A stretch of 64,000 bases of DNA from Thioclava atlantica (GTDB lineage: Bacteria; Pseudomonadota; Alphaproteobacteria; Rhodobacterales; Rhodobacteraceae): NCBI RefSeq assembly GCF_000737065.1, contig NZ_AQRC01000002.1, positions 124,001 through 188,000 on the forward strand, read 5' to 3'. Under the pieces are notes generated by a model that saw nothing but the letters and a program-made list of their open reading frames with translations, ran no database searches and was not told the origin of the DNA. Below are positions 17,348-27,713 of the stretch, piece after piece. Each line of letters starts with the position of its first letter. Position 1 is the stretch's first letter. The position numbers and the translations under genes were made by a program.

Positions 17348-18268
17348 ATGGATATCGGTCTGCTCGGCCAATATCTGGCCAATGGCGTCATGCTGGGCAC
17401 GATGTATGCTCTCGTCGCCGTCGGCTTCACCTTGTTCTTCGGGGTGCTTGACGTGATCAAGTTCTCCCATGGCGACGTTCTGATGATCGGCGCGTTCACC
17501 GGTTTCACCACCTATCTCGGCATTGTCGCGATCGGGATCGAGAACCCCTGGGTCGCGCTCGTGGCGGTGCTCGTCGTCTCGATCGCCACAACCGCGGCGC
17601 TCGGGGCGCTGATCGCGCGCTATCTGGTGCTGCCGCTGAAATCCGCCCCGCCGCTCAACATCCTGCTGATCACCCTGATGCTGGGAACGGCACTGCGCGA
17701 GGGCGTGCGGCTCTTCTATCCCGACGGCTCGAACCCGAAGGCCTTCCCCGCCCTCCTGCCGACCGCATCGCTGGAGCTGGGCAGCTTCTCGCTGCGCGCC
17801 GACAGCGTGATCCTCGTGAGTGCGGGGATCGCGGTCATCATCGGGCTCAACCTGCTGATCAACCGTACCCGGCTCGGGCTCGCGATCCGCGCGGTGGCGC
17901 AGGACGAGGAGACCGCGAAGATCATGGGCATCAATTACACGATGATCGTGCTGGTGACTTTCGCCATCGGCTCGGGCGCGGCCGCCTTCGCGGGGATCAT
18001 GAACGGGCTCTATTACAACGAGGTCAATTTCGGCATGGGGCTGCTGCTCGGGCTGATCGGCTTTTCCGCCGCGATCATCGGCGGGCTCGGCAATATCTAC
18101 GGCGCGATCCTGGGCGGCTTTCTCTTCGCCGGGCTGCAGACCGTGGGCGCCGTCGCCCTGCCCTTCGCCAGTGCCTACAAGGACGTGTTCGCCTTCGGCG
18201 TGGTCATCGCGCTGATGGCCTGGAAACCCACCGGGCTGATCGCCGAACGCAGCAGCGACCGGGTGTGA
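17348..18268 (+). CDS. livH: Liv-type ABC transporter permease LivH (second system)
   Basis: This 306-residue inner-membrane permease shows the family N-terminal block (LANGVMLGTMYALVAVGFTL, then GVLDVIKFSHGDVLMIGAF) and the cytoplasmic loop GLAIRAVAQDEETAKIMGI. A GGAGG ribosome site precedes the ATG. Its stop is followed within 11 bp by livM. Confidence 0.93.
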   Translation: MDIGLLGQYLANGVMLGTMYALVAVGFTLFFGVLDVIKFSHGDVLMIGAFTGFTTYLGIVAIGIENPWVALVAVLVVSIATTAALGALIARYLVLPLKSAPPLNILLITLMLGTALREGVRLFYPDGSNPKAFPALLPTASLELGSFSLRADSVILVSAGIAVIIGLNLLINRTRLGLAIRAVAQDEETAKIMGINYTMIVLVTFAIGSGAAAFAGIMNGLYYNEVNFGMGLLLGLIGFSAAIIGGLGNIYGAILGGFLFAGLQTVGAVALPFASAYKDVFAFGVVIALMAWKPTGLIAERSSDRV

Positions 18269-18279
18269 GGACCAGATTT

Positions 18280-19464
18280 ATGAAAGACGATGTGATGAAG
18301 ACCCCGATCCCGGTGTCCCTGCCGCCGCTCGCGACCGGCCTGATCGCGGTCGCGGCCTGCGCGATCTTCGGCTGGCTGTTCCTGCTCGCGGAATCCGAGG
18401 TCGCGGTGCTCGGGCTCGTCCTGCTCGCGGTGCTCGCGGGCTGGGGCGCGCAGAAGACCGGCCTGAGCGCCACGCTCGGCACCGCGATGCACCAGCATTC
18501 GGGCGCGATGAACGGCGCGATCGTGGCAAGCCTGCTCGCGGTGATCGCGCTTCTGGGCACCGAGCATTTCCCGCTCCTGATGCTTTCGACGATGCTGCTC
18601 TACCTCGTGGCGGCGCTCGGGCTCAACGTGCAGTTCGGCCTCACGGGCATGGTGAATTTCGCGGGCGCGGCCTTCTTCGGGATCGGCGCCTATACCTCCG
18701 CCGTGCTGACCACCCATACCGCGGTTCCCCCGCTGCTGATCCTTCTTGCGGGCGGGCTGATCGCGGCGCTGATCGGCGCCCTGCTGATCGTGCCGGTGGT
18801 GCGCACCGCGGGCCATTACTCGGCGGTGGTGACGATCGCCTTCGGGGTGCTCTTCAAGACCTTCCTCGAGGTGAACGAGGTCCTCGGCGGACCGCAGGGC
18901 CTGATGGTCGGCTCGATGAATGTCTTTGGCTGGGATTTCAACAACGGTCCCGTCCTCATGGGCCACGAGATGTCCTTCTACGTCAACTACGCGCTCCTGA
19001 GCTCGGGTCTCGCGATCCTGGCCTTCGCGCTGACCCGCCGGCTCGAGCGCTCCTGGCTCGGGCTCGCGCTCGACAGCGTGCGCCTCGACGAGACCGCCTC
19101 GGCCTGTTTCGGCATCAACGTGGTGCGCGCGAAGGTGCTCGCCTTCACCTATGGCAATATTCTCGCCGGGATCGCGGGCGCGCTTTACGGCATGATGATC
19201 AGTTTCATCGCCCCCAACAGCTTCACCTTCTCCGACAGCCTGCTGATGGTCTCGATCGTTCTGCTCGGTGGGCTCGGTAGCCTCTGGGGCAGCGCACTCG
19301 CGGCGGTGATCGTGGTGCTGGTGCCCGAAAAGCTCCAGATCCTGCAGGAATACCGCTTCCTGCTGTTCTCCGTGCTCGTGATCGCGATGCTGCTGTTTCG
19401 CCCGCAAGGGCTGCTGCCGCGCGGCGTGCGCAGCTACTTCCCGGGCGGGAGGGCGCAACGATGA
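18280..19464 (+). CDS. livM: Liv-type ABC transporter permease LivM (second system)
   Basis: This 394-residue inner-membrane permease is longer than LivM of the first system because about 90 extra hydrophobic N-terminal residues precede the conserved core (ALGLNVQFGLTGMVNFAGAAFFGIGAY). The conserved loop GLALDSVRLDETASACFGI is present. I prefer the ATG at 18280, which has GAGG eight bases upstream; another ATG is at 18265. The stop overlaps livG by four bases. Confidence 0.92.
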   Translation: MKDDVMKTPIPVSLPPLATGLIAVAACAIFGWLFLLAESEVAVLGLVLLAVLAGWGAQKTGLSATLGTAMHQHSGAMNGAIVASLLAVIALLGTEHFPLLMLSTMLLYLVAALGLNVQFGLTGMVNFAGAAFFGIGAYTSAVLTTHTAVPPLLILLAGGLIAALIGALLIVPVVRTAGHYSAVVTIAFGVLFKTFLEVNEVLGGPQGLMVGSMNVFGWDFNNGPVLMGHEMSFYVNYALLSSGLAILAFALTRRLERSWLGLALDSVRLDETASACFGINVVRAKVLAFTYGNILAGIAGALYGMMISFIAPNSFTFSDSLLMVSIVLLGGLGSLWGSALAAVIVVLVPEKLQILQEYRFLLFSVLVIAMLLFRPQGLLPRGVRSYFPGGRAQR

Positions 19465-20237
19465 GCGAGGTTCTTCTCGAATTCGAAGGGCTCGCCAAGA
19501 GCTTCGGCGGCGTGCGTGCGCTCGACGGGCTCGACATGCGGGTGAAACGCGGCGAGATACTCGGGCTCATCGGTCCGAACGGCTCGGGCAAGACCACCAG
19601 TTTCAACGTGGTCACGGGGATCTACACGCCCACATCGGGCCGGGTCCGCTTCGACGGGCGCGACATCACCGGGCTCGGGGCGCGCAAGGTCTACGAGGCG
19701 GGGATCGCGCGCACCTTCCAGCGCTCGCGGCTCTGCCTCGACCTGTCGATCTTCGACAATGTGATGATCGGCAACCACGCGCGGGTGAATAACGGGCTCT
19801 GGTTCAACCTGATGAACCGCCGAGGGCTGCGCCGCGAGGTCGAGGACGGCTATGCGCGGGCACGTGAACTGGTCGCGGGCTTCTCCGCCGACCTAGCCGA
19901 CCGGATGTTCGCCCCCGTGGGTGCGCTGCCGATGATCGAACGCCGCCGGATCGAGATCTGCCGCGCACTGGTCTCCGCGCCCAAGCTGCTGCTGCTCGAC
20001 GAACCCTCGGCCGGGATGACCCATGACGAGACCGCCCAGCTGATGGACGACATCCTCGCGGTGCGCGACCGGATGGGCGATCTCTCGATCGTCATCATCG
20101 AGCATGAAATGGGGGTGATCGAGCGCCTCACCGATCACTGCGTCGTGCTCAGCTACGGCCGCAAGATCAGCGAAGGCAGCTATGCCGCGATCGCCGCCGA
20201 TCCCGAGGTGCAGACGGCCTATCTGGGAGTGGACTGA
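19461..20237 (+). CDS. livG: Liv-type ABC transporter ATPase LivG (second system)
   Basis: This 258-residue ATPase has Walker A (GPNGSGKTT, near residue 36) and Walker B (LLLLDEPSAGMTHDE, near 176). The signature region is divergent (LPMIERRRIEICRAL in place of a canonical LSGGQ), which is seen in LivG-type proteins. It overlaps livM and livF by a few bases at both ends, so it is translationally coupled. Confidence 0.93.
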   Translation: MSEVLLEFEGLAKSFGGVRALDGLDMRVKRGEILGLIGPNGSGKTTSFNVVTGIYTPTSGRVRFDGRDITGLGARKVYEAGIARTFQRSRLCLDLSIFDNVMIGNHARVNNGLWFNLMNRRGLRREVEDGYARARELVAGFSADLADRMFAPVGALPMIERRRIEICRALVSAPKLLLLDEPSAGMTHDETAQLMDDILAVRDRMGDLSIVIIEHEMGVIERLTDHCVVLSYGRKISEGSYAAIAADPEVQTAYLGVD

Positions 20238-20944
20238 TGAGCAGCATCAAGATCGAAAATCTCTACACCGCCTATGACAAGGCCGATGTGCTGATGGATG
20301 TGAGCCTCGCGGTCGAGCCGGGCCGGATCACCTGCCTCCTGGGCTCGAACGGCGCGGGCAAATCGACGCTGATCCGCTCGATCCTCGGGCTGACGCCGCC
20401 GCGCGCGGGCCGGATCACGGTGGACGGCAAGGACATCACCGGAGCGCCCACCCACAAGGTGATCGGCGACGGGATCGCCTGCATCCCCGAGGGGCGGCGG
20501 ATGTTTCCCAAGATGACGGTGAGCGAAAACCTCCGGCTCGGCGCCTATCAGGTGCGCGACGAGGCGCTGATCCGCGAGCGGATGGAGCGCGTCTTCGAGA
20601 CCTTCCCGCGTCTTGCCGAACGCCGGGACCAGCTCGCCGGCACCATGTCGGGCGGCGAGCAGGCGATGGTCTCGATCGGGCGCGGCCTGATGGCGGGCCC
20701 GCGCATCCTGCTGATCGACGAGCCCTCGCTCGGTCTCTCGCCGCTCTATGTAAAGGAGAATTTCCGCATCATCGAGAGCATTCGCGAGACCGGGATCACC
20801 GTGTTTCTCGTCGAGCAGAACGTGCGCCAGACGCTGGCGATCTCGGATTACGGCTATGTGCTCTCGGGCGGCCATCTGGTCGCGCAGGGTTCGGCCGAAG
20901 ACCTCAGGAACGACAAGGAAGTCTATGCCGCCTATTTCGGATGA
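20237..20944 (+). CDS. livF: Liv-type ABC transporter ATPase LivF (second system)
   Basis: This 235-residue ATPase has Walker A (GSNGAGKST), the LivF hallmark IPEGRRMFPKMTVSENL (near residue 82), the signature MSGGEQAMVSIGRGLMAGP and Walker B LLIDEPSLGLSP. It shares one base with the livG stop. The downstream M20 peptidase gene begins inside its last 20 bases. Confidence 0.94.
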   Translation: MSSIKIENLYTAYDKADVLMDVSLAVEPGRITCLLGSNGAGKSTLIRSILGLTPPRAGRITVDGKDITGAPTHKVIGDGIACIPEGRRMFPKMTVSENLRLGAYQVRDEALIRERMERVFETFPRLAERRDQLAGTMSGGEQAMVSIGRGLMAGPRILLIDEPSLGLSPLYVKENFRIIESIRETGITVFLVEQNVRQTLAISDYGYVLSGGHLVAQGSAEDLRNDKEVYAAYFG

Positions 20945-22073
20945 CCTGAACGCACCAGCCGATGTCGTCGCACTGACGCGCCGGCTGATGCAGTTCGACA
21001 CGATCAACCCGCCGGGCAACGAAGCGCCCTGCGCGCAGGTCCTGCGCGATCTGCTCGACGCGGCGGGGTTCGAGACCCGGCTTTACCCGTTCGGGGCGGG
21101 GCGCGCGAATCTCGTGGCCTGGCTCGGGAATGGCTCGGCTCCGCAGCTGGGTTTCACCGGTCATCTCGACACGGTGCCCCTGGGCGCGCAGGACTGGCGC
21201 CACGATCCCTTCGCGGGCGAGATCGTCGAGGGACGGCTCTACGGCCGGGGCAGCACCGACATGAAGGGCGGGGTCGCCGCTTTGGTGATGGCCTGCCTCG
21301 CCGAGCGCGAGACCTTGCGCGACGGCCCCGGCGTGGTGCTCCTGATCACCGCCGCGGAAGAGACGGGCTCGGAGGGCGCGCGGGCGCTGGCCGCCGAGAC
21401 CGGCTTCCCCCGCCCCGGCGCGCTCGTCGTGGCCGAGCCCACATCGAACCGCCCGCTTTCGGGGCACAAGGGCGCGCTCTGGCTGCGGCTCGTGGCGCAA
21501 GGCGTGACCGCGCATGGCTCGATGCCCGAGCGCGGCGTCAACGCGATCTACAAGGCCGCGCGGCTGATCGAGCGGCTCGAAGGCTTCGACTTCGCAACCC
21601 CATCGCATCCGGTCATGGGTGCGCCCAGCCTCAATGTCGGGACAGTCTCGGGCGGGCTCAACATCAACTCGGTGCCCGACCGGGCCGAGATCGGGGTCGA
21701 TATCCGCAGCGTCGCGGGGCTCGATCATGCGGATCTGCGGGCGCGGCTGGAGGAAATCGTCGGCGACGACGCCAGGATCGAGCCGATGGTCGATCTGCCT
21801 CCGGTCTGGACCGACCCGCAGGACCCGTGGATGCGCTCGGTCTTCGCGGCGAGCGAGGCCGTCTCCGGCACCCCCGCCCGCCCCGAGAGCGTGAGCTATT
21901 TCACCGACGCCTCGATCTTCACCCCGGCCTATGACGGGCTGCCCACGGTGATCCTGGGCCCAGGCGAGCCCGCCCTCGCCCACCAGACCGACGAATATTG
22001 CGAGATCGCGAAGCTCCATGACGCGGTCGAGATCTACAGGATGCTGATCCGCGACTGGAAGGACCGCCCGTGA
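20925..22073 (+). CDS. M20-family metallopeptidase (ArgE/DapE-like)
   Basis: This 382-residue cytoplasmic zinc hydrolase has the M20 motifs GHLDTVPLG (zinc His-Asp, near residue 88), GRGSTDMKGG (bridging Asp) and AAEETGSEG (catalytic Glu-Glu). ArgE, DapE and succinyl-diaminopimelate-type enzymes share them. It deacylates an N-acyl amino acid or cleaves a small peptide; which one is not readable. The ATG overlaps livF by 20 bases and has AAGGAAG upstream. It is probably the catabolic enzyme for the compound imported by the operon's transporter. Confidence 0.88.
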   Translation: MPPISDDLNAPADVVALTRRLMQFDTINPPGNEAPCAQVLRDLLDAAGFETRLYPFGAGRANLVAWLGNGSAPQLGFTGHLDTVPLGAQDWRHDPFAGEIVEGRLYGRGSTDMKGGVAALVMACLAERETLRDGPGVVLLITAAEETGSEGARALAAETGFPRPGALVVAEPTSNRPLSGHKGALWLRLVAQGVTAHGSMPERGVNAIYKAARLIERLEGFDFATPSHPVMGAPSLNVGTVSGGLNINSVPDRAEIGVDIRSVAGLDHADLRARLEEIVGDDARIEPMVDLPPVWTDPQDPWMRSVFAASEAVSGTPARPESVSYFTDASIFTPAYDGLPTVILGPGEPALAHQTDEYCEIAKLHDAVEIYRMLIRDWKDRP

Positions 22074-23353
22074 ATATCGTGACAGCGACGCCGCACCCCC
22101 GGACCGCGCTCGATACCCTGCGCGCCTTCGAGGCGGGCGACCTGACGCCCGAGCGCCATCTGCGCGATCTGCTCGACCTGACGGCACGGATCGAGCCCGA
22201 TCTGCGCGCCTGGGCCCATCTCGACCCGGACGAGGCGCTGAAAAGCCTTGCCGCGGCTGCCCCGACCGGCCTCATGCGGGGGCTGCCGATCGGGGTGAAG
22301 GACGTGATCGCGGTCGCGGGGATGCCGTTGCGCTGCGGCTCGCCGATCCATGCCGATGCGATCGCGGCGAGCGATGCGGCCTCGGTGGCGCTGGCGCGGA
22401 TGGCGGGCGCCTATGTGATGGGCAAGACCGAGACCACCGAATTCGCGACCTACAAGCCCGCGCCGACGCAAAACCCCGCAGCGCCCGGCCATACGCCGGG
22501 TGGATCGTCGAGCGGATCGGCGGCGACGGTGGCGGCGGGGCTCGTGCCGCTCGCGCTCGGCACGCAGACGGCCGGCTCGGTGATCCGCCCTGCCTCCTAT
22601 TGCGGGATCGTGGGCTACAAGCCGAGCTTCGACCTGATCGACCCCTCCGGCACCAAGACCCTCGCGCGCAGCTTCGACACGATCGGAATCTTCGCCCGCG
22701 CGGTGGCCGATGCCGCGCTCTATGTCGAGGCGGTGACCGGGCTGCCGCTTCTCGATGCCGCGCGCCGCGCCGATCCTCCCGTCACGGCCGGGCTCTGCCG
22801 CTCGCCCGCCTGGGAGGAGGCCGCGACGCCCGAGCTTCACGCCGCATGGGACGACCTTGCCGCCCGGCTGCGCGGCAAGACCACCCTGCGCGAGATCACC
22901 CTGCCCGCCGAATACGCGACCGCAGCGCAGGCGCATCCACGGCTGATGGCGCGCGAGGCCTCGCAGGCGCTGGCCGCGGAATGGCGCGCGCATCGCGGTC
23001 AGTTGAGCGCACAGCTTCAGGCGATGCTCGAACAGGGCCGGGAGATGGAGGAACGCGAGGCGGTCGCGATCCGCGCGATGATCGCCCGCCTGCGCCAGCG
23101 TTTCGCACAGGATCTCGGGGGCGTCGATGTGCTCATCACCCCCGCCGCCCCCGGCCCGGCCCCTGCGATCGAGACCGGCACCGGCTCGCCCGTCTTCAAC
23201 CGGCTCTGGACCCTGCTCGGCGCGCCCTGCGTGAGCGTGCCGGGCCTTGCCGGCCCCGATGGCCGCCCGATCGGGATGCAGCTCGTCGGGCCGATGGGAG
23301 CGGATGGGAAGGTGCTTCAGGCGGCGGGCTGGCTCGAAACCATCCTGCGCTGA
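22070..23353 (+). CDS. Amidase (amidase-signature family)
   Basis: This 427-residue enzyme hydrolyses an amide to a carboxylate and ammonia. The Ser-cisSer-Lys triad region is visible: Lys in GLPIGVKDVIAV (near residue 80) and the glycine/serine-rich segment GGSSSGSAATVAAG with GTQTAGSVIRPA (near 145-175). It overlaps the M20 peptidase stop by four bases, so both enzymes are made together with the transporter. A hairpin closes the operon after its stop. The substrate is unknown. Confidence 0.9.
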   Translation: MNIVTATPHPRTALDTLRAFEAGDLTPERHLRDLLDLTARIEPDLRAWAHLDPDEALKSLAAAAPTGLMRGLPIGVKDVIAVAGMPLRCGSPIHADAIAASDAASVALARMAGAYVMGKTETTEFATYKPAPTQNPAAPGHTPGGSSSGSAATVAAGLVPLALGTQTAGSVIRPASYCGIVGYKPSFDLIDPSGTKTLARSFDTIGIFARAVADAALYVEAVTGLPLLDAARRADPPVTAGLCRSPAWEEAATPELHAAWDDLAARLRGKTTLREITLPAEYATAAQAHPRLMAREASQALAAEWRAHRGQLSAQLQAMLEQGREMEEREAVAIRAMIARLRQRFAQDLGGVDVLITPAAPGPAPAIETGTGSPVFNRLWTLLGAPCVSVPGLAGPDGRPIGMQLVGPMGADGKVLQAAGWLETILR

Positions 23354-23361
23354 CAGACGAA

Positions 23362-23390
23362 GGCCCGCGGGGATCCCCTCCCCGCGGGCC
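23362..23390. terminator. Bidirectional terminator between amidase and acyl-CoA synthetase
   Basis: A 12-bp perfect stem (GGCCCGCGGGGA/TCCCCGCGGGCC) with a 5-nt loop lies between two convergent genes, and the flanks AGACGA and CGTCT extend the symmetry. There is no long T-run on either side, so it may act with Rho or simply separate the transcripts. Confidence 0.65.
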
Positions 23391-23414
23391 CGTCTCTTCG
23401 GCCGCAGATGCGGC

Positions 23415-25148
23415 TCAGGCAGTCTCCTCGACCGCGAGCTGCAATTCCTCGATCATCGCGTCGCGCATGACGAATTTCTGCGGCTTCCCGGTGACCGTCA
23501 TCGGCAGTTCGTCCTTGAAGCGGATCACCGCGGGCACCTTGAAATGCGCGATCTGGTCGCGACAGAAGGCCTTGACGCTCTCCTCGGTCGGGGTCGAGCC
23601 CGCACGCGGCACGATCCAGGCGGCGACGATCTCGCCATATCGGTGATCGGGGATGCCGAAAACCTGGACCTGGCTCACGTCGGGATGGGTATAGAGGAAT
23701 TCCTCGATCTCGCGCGGATAGATGTTCTCGCCGCCGCGCAGGATCATGTCCTTCACCCGGCCGGTGATGTTGCAATAGCCTTCGGCGTCGATCCGAGCGA
23801 GATCGCCGGTATGCATCCAGCCCTCTTCATTGACGGCTTCGGCGGTGCGCTCGGGCTCGCCCCAATAGCCGCACATCACCGAATAGCCACGCGTCAGAAG
23901 CTGCCCCTGCTCGCCGACATTCGCGATCGAGCCATCCTCGCGCACGATCTTGACCTCGAGATGCGGCTGGATCCGGCCGACCGAGGAGACCCGCTTCTCA
24001 AGCGGCGTATCGGTGCCCGACTGGAACGAGACCGGGCTCGTCTCGGTCATGCCATAGGCGATCGTCACCTCCGACATGTGCATCTTCGACTGCACCTGCT
24101 TCATCACCTCGATCGGACAGGGCGCGCCCGCCATGATCCCGGTGCGCAGCGACGAAAGATCGTGCGAGGCGAAATCGGGATGTTCGAGCATCGCGACGAA
24201 CATCGTGGGTACGCCGTAGAGCGCGGTGCAGCGCTCGGCCGCGACGCAGGCGAGCGTCGCCGCCGGGTCGAACCCCTCGCCCGGCACGACGATCGCCGCG
24301 CCCTTGGTGACGCAGCCCAGCGTCCCCATCACCATCCCGAAACAGTGATAGAACGGCACCGGGATGCAGACCCGGTCCGCCTCGCTCGCCCGCATCGCCA
24401 GCGTCACGAAATGCGCGTTATTGACGATGTTGCGATGGGTCAGCGTCGCCCCTTTCGGCGCGCCGGTCGTGCCGGAGGTGAACTGGATGTTGATCGGTTC
24501 GTTGGCATCGAGCGTGCCGGTGATCGCGTCGAGCTCCTGCGCGCTCACCGTCTCTCCCATCGCCTCGAGATCGGCGAAACGGTGGCAACCCGGATGGGAC
24601 ACCTCGCCCAGCGTGACGATGTCGCGCAGATCGGGCAGCTTGAGGCATTCGAGCTGTCCCGGCCGCGAGCGCGCCAGTTCCGGGATCAGCCGGTTGATCA
24701 TCCCCACGTAATCGGAGGACTTGAAGCACTCGGCCAGCACCAGCGCCCGGCAGCCCGTCTTCTTCAGCGCGAATTCCAGCTCGTGCAGGCGATAGGCGGG
24801 GTTGATGTTGACGAGGATCACCCCGATCCGCGCGGTCGCGAATTGCGCGAGCAGCCATTCCGAGCGGTTGGGCGCCCAGATCCCGAGCCGGTCGCCATGG
24901 CCGAGCCCGAGCTGCAGCAGACCGCCCGCGAGCCGGTCGACCCGCCCGGCGAATTCGCGCCAGGTCCAGCGGATGCCCTCGCCCGCGAAAATCGCCGCCT
25001 CGCGCTCGGGCCAAGCCGCGGCGGTGCGCGCGAGCACCTGCGGGATCGTCTCCTCGATCAACGGGGTATCGGTCGCGCCCGCCACATGGGCGAGGCCGCG
25101 CATCGGGGCGACGCCGTGATGCGCCTCCCGCTTCGTATCGGTGTCCAT
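23415..25148 (-). CDS. Long/medium-chain acyl-CoA synthetase (AMP-binding)
   Basis: This 577-residue member of the adenylate-forming family activates a carboxylic acid to its CoA thioester using ATP. The P-loop [15 protein letters not shown] is near residue 203, YGMTETSP near 343, and the hinge/C-terminal blocks [28 protein letters not shown] and the catalytic Lys region TVTGKPQKF are intact. The ATG at 25146-25148 has GGGAGG at good spacing; an ATG two codons earlier abuts it. FadD-like enzymes are the closest recognised group. An operator-like palindrome lies upstream. It is single-gene and convergent with the amidase. Confidence 0.88.
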   Translation of the reverse strand: MDTDTKREAHHGVAPMRGLAHVAGATDTPLIEETIPQVLARTAAAWPEREAAIFAGEGIRWTWREFAGRVDRLAGGLLQLGLGHGDRLGIWAPNRSEWLLAQFATARIGVILVNINPAYRLHELEFALKKTGCRALVLAECFKSSDYVGMINRLIPELARSRPGQLECLKLPDLRDIVTLGEVSHPGCHRFADLEAMGETVSAQELDAITGTLDANEPINIQFTSGTTGAPKGATLTHRNIVNNAHFVTLAMRASEADRVCIPVPFYHCFGMVMGTLGCVTKGAAIVVPGEGFDPAATLACVAAERCTALYGVPTMFVAMLEHPDFASHDLSSLRTGIMAGAPCPIEVMKQVQSKMHMSEVTIAYGMTETSPVSFQSGTDTPLEKRVSSVGRIQPHLEVKIVREDGSIANVGEQGQLLTRGYSVMCGYWGEPERTAEAVNEEGWMHTGDLARIDAEGYCNITGRVKDMILRGGENIYPREIEEFLYTHPDVSQVQVFGIPDHRYGEIVAAWIVPRAGSTPTEESVKAFCRDQIAHFKVPAVIRFKDELPMTVTGKPQKFVMRDAMIEELQLAVEETA

Positions 25149-25222
25149 CGTCATCCTCCCTGGCAAGTCCCATGGCGAGCGCGCGACGCCCGGCCATCCT
25201 CCGTGGGACCGCCTCCTTTAAT

Positions 25223-25236
25223 TGAACGATGGTTCA
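25223..25236. promoter_or_regulatory. Operator-like palindrome upstream of the acyl-CoA synthetase
   Basis: TGAAC-GATG-GTTCA (25223-25236) sits about 75 bp before the synthetase ATG in an AT-richer patch. TetR-type fatty-acid regulators bind dyads of this style. No such regulator is encoded in the window, so the binder is unknown. Confidence 0.4.
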
Positions 25237-25320
25237 TTTCTTGCAGGTCGGAGTTTTTCTGGCAAGCCCCTCTTTTCGCGGTCTCGCAAGAGTGATCGCG
25301 CCGGGGCACCCGCCCCGCGC

Positions 25321-26172
25321 TCAGCGCGCGCTCAGCCCCGCACTTGCCAATTCCACGATTTCCTCGGTGATCTCCTGCTGGCGCAGCCGCCGCGAGGTCC
25401 TGATCATCTCGTCGAGCGTCTGAGCGGTATTGTCCTGCGCCGCGATCATCGCCCGCATCCGCGCCTCGTTCTCCGCCGCGAAGGACAGCATCACCGCCTC
25501 GGCCAGTTCGGCGAAGATATATTCCTCGACGAGCCGCCGCAGCAGATCCCCGGGCGGCAGGGTGATCCGCGGCGCCACCAGGGTCTCGGGCACCGGGAAG
25601 CGGCCGAAATCGAAGGGCACCAGAACCTTGCGCGCGATCTGCATCTCCTCCGAGAGCGCAGGCACCGCATGGATCAGCGAGACGCGTGTCACGCCCTCGC
25701 GCGCCATGCGCGCGAAGATCGCATCGGCCAGCCGGGTCGCGAGCGTGGCCGCCTGCGCGGAATGCGAGATCATCGGCGCTCTCCAGGCGACCGCGATCCC
25801 CTGCTCCTCGGCCACGGGCAGACCGCGATCGCCGAGCAGGAACAGCAGGTCACCCTCCGCCAGATCGGCCCGCGCCGCCTCGAAGATCTTCTCGGAAAAC
25901 CCGCCCGCGAAGCCCTGCTCGGCCGTGAAGAGGATCAGCGCGTGGCGCTCGGGGACCGCGGCGCCCGCATCGGGAGGCTCGCCCTGTGGCAGGAAGGCCA
26001 GCGCCTCGCCGATGGCGGTGCCGATCGTGGCGGCGAAGGTCCGGATACTGTCGAGATGCCGATGCGCCTCCTGCACCCGCGAGGCGGCGATCCCGCGCAT
26101 CGCACCGATCACCGATCCGAGCTTGTGGATCGTCTCGATCCGCGCGCTGATATCGGCGAAACGCTCGCTCAT
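25321..26172 (-). CDS. atpG: N-type ATPase gamma subunit
   Basis: This 283-residue protein is the central-stalk gamma subunit of an alternative F1Fo ATPase. The N-terminal helix ([24 protein letters not shown]) and the C-terminal helix ([24 protein letters not shown]) are the two halves of the coiled-coil shaft. It diverges from housekeeping AtpG in the middle Rossmann-like region. It is the last gene of the atpDCQRBEFAG unit and overlaps the alpha gene by four bases. Confidence 0.9.
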   Translation of the reverse strand: MSERFADISARIETIHKLGSVIGAMRGIAASRVQEAHRHLDSIRTFAATIGTAIGEALAFLPQGEPPDAGAAVPERHALILFTAEQGFAGGFSEKIFEAARADLAEGDLLFLLGDRGLPVAEEQGIAVAWRAPMISHSAQAATLATRLADAIFARMAREGVTRVSLIHAVPALSEEMQIARKVLVPFDFGRFPVPETLVAPRITLPPGDLLRRLVEEYIFAELAEAVMLSFAAENEARMRAMIAAQDNTAQTLDEMIRTSRRLRQQEITEEIVELASAGLSAR

Positions 26173-27713
26173 CCGTCCTCCTCGTCGCTTTGCACCACGC
26201 CACGCGCGAAGCCTTTCGCCAAGGCCCGCACCGCCGCGACCAGTTCGGCGCGGCACTCGTCCGACAGTTCTCCGCTTTGCGCGACCTCCCCCACCGCCTC
26301 GGTCGCTTGCGCGTCGAGCCAGCCCGGCAGCTGCGCGCGCAGCTCGGGGATCGCCTCGGGAGAGATCGCGTCGAGCGCCCCATCGGCCAGAGCCGCGAGC
26401 AGCGCCACCTGATCGGCCAGCCGCAACCCGCTGTAGCGCGGCTGGGTCAGCAGGGCCCGGATCCGCGCGCCGCGCGTGATCTGTGCCTTGACGCGGGTGT
26501 TCGAGATCCCGCCGAACCGGGTGAACATCTCCAGCTCGAGAAACTGCGCGTAATCGAGCCGGACCCGCCCCGAGACCGCGCGCAGGGCCGGTTTCTGCGC
26601 CTTGCCGCCGACCCGGCTCACCGAGAGCCCGACATCCACCGCCGGGCGCTGGTTGGCCGAGAAGAGATGGGTGTTGAGCACGATCTGCCCGTCGGTGATC
26701 GAGATCAGGTTGGTCGGGATATAGGCGGAGAGATTGCCCGCATCGGTCTGCGCGATGGGCAGCGCGGTGATCGACCCGCCGCCCAGTTCGGGAGAGAGCT
26801 TGGCCGCGCGTTCGAGAAGCCGCGCGTGAAGATAGAAGATATCGCCCGGATAGGCCTCGCGCCCGGGTGGCTCGCGGGTGAGCAGTGCCAGTTCGCGATG
26901 GGTCGCCGCATGCAGCGTCAGATCGTCGATCACGATCAACACGTCCTGGCCGCGATCGCGGAAGAACTCGGCCATGCTCATCGCCGCGAAGGGCGCGATC
27001 CATTGCAGGCCGGGCGGCGCCGAGGCCAGCCCCGCGACGAAGATGGAACGTTCGGGCGCACCGTGTTCGCGCACTGCGGCGACGACCCGCTCGACCGCGC
27101 TCGCGCGTTGTCCGACCGCGACATAGATGCAGATCACCTCCGAGGATTTCTGGTTGATGATCGCATCGGTTCCGAGCGAGGTCTTGCCCGTCGCGTGATC
27201 GCCCACGATCAGTTCGCGCTGGCCGCGCCCGAGCGCGAAAAGGCTGTCCACCACGAGGATCCCCGTCTCGAGCGGCTCCGCCACCAGATCGCGTTCGATG
27301 ATCTCGGGGGCGGGGCGCTCGATGGGCAAGCGTGCCTCGGTCTTCGGGGCGGGCTGGCCGTCAAGCGGGCGTCCCAGCGGATCGACGACCCGGCCGAGGA
27401 GCGCCTCGCCCACCGGCGCCTGCAGCACCTCGCCGGTATCCGAGACCCGGTCCCCCACCTCGACCGCCGCGCCCTCATCGAGCAGCACCGCGTTGATCAC
27501 CTCGGGATCGAGGCTCTGGGCGAAGGCATAGGCGCCGCTCTCGAGTTGCAGGAGCGCCCCGAGGGCTGCATCGGGCAGCCCCGTGATCTGCACGATCCCG
27601 TCGGCCACCCGCGCGACCCAGCCCACCGGCTCGGCCTGCGGGGAAAGCTCGGCGCGGGCGAGTTTCGCGCGGCTCTCCTCGAGCCAGTTCGACAGCGGCG
27701 CGCGATCACTCAT
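26169..27713 (-). CDS. atpA: N-type ATPase alpha subunit
   Basis: This 514-residue non-catalytic nucleotide-binding F1 subunit has an altered P-loop ([17 protein letters not shown], near residue 170) where housekeeping AtpA has GDRQTGKT. That difference marks the alternative lineage. The nucleotide-fold segment [13 protein letters not shown] and the C-terminal helical domain are present. The gene overlaps atpF upstream by eight bases and atpG downstream by four. Confidence 0.94.
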   Translation of the reverse strand: MSDRAPLSNWLEESRAKLARAELSPQAEPVGWVARVADGIVQITGLPDAALGALLQLESGAYAFAQSLDPEVINAVLLDEGAAVEVGDRVSDTGEVLQAPVGEALLGRVVDPLGRPLDGQPAPKTEARLPIERPAPEIIERDLVAEPLETGILVVDSLFALGRGQRELIVGDHATGKTSLGTDAIINQKSSEVICIYVAVGQRASAVERVVAAVREHGAPERSIFVAGLASAPPGLQWIAPFAAMSMAEFFRDRGQDVLIVIDDLTLHAATHRELALLTREPPGREAYPGDIFYLHARLLERAAKLSPELGGGSITALPIAQTDAGNLSAYIPTNLISITDGQIVLNTHLFSANQRPAVDVGLSVSRVGGKAQKPALRAVSGRVRLDYAQFLELEMFTRFGGISNTRVKAQITRGARIRALLTQPRYSGLRLADQVALLAALADGALDAISPEAIPELRAQLPGWLDAQATEAVGEVAQSGELSDECRAELVAAVRALAKGFARGVVQSDEEDG

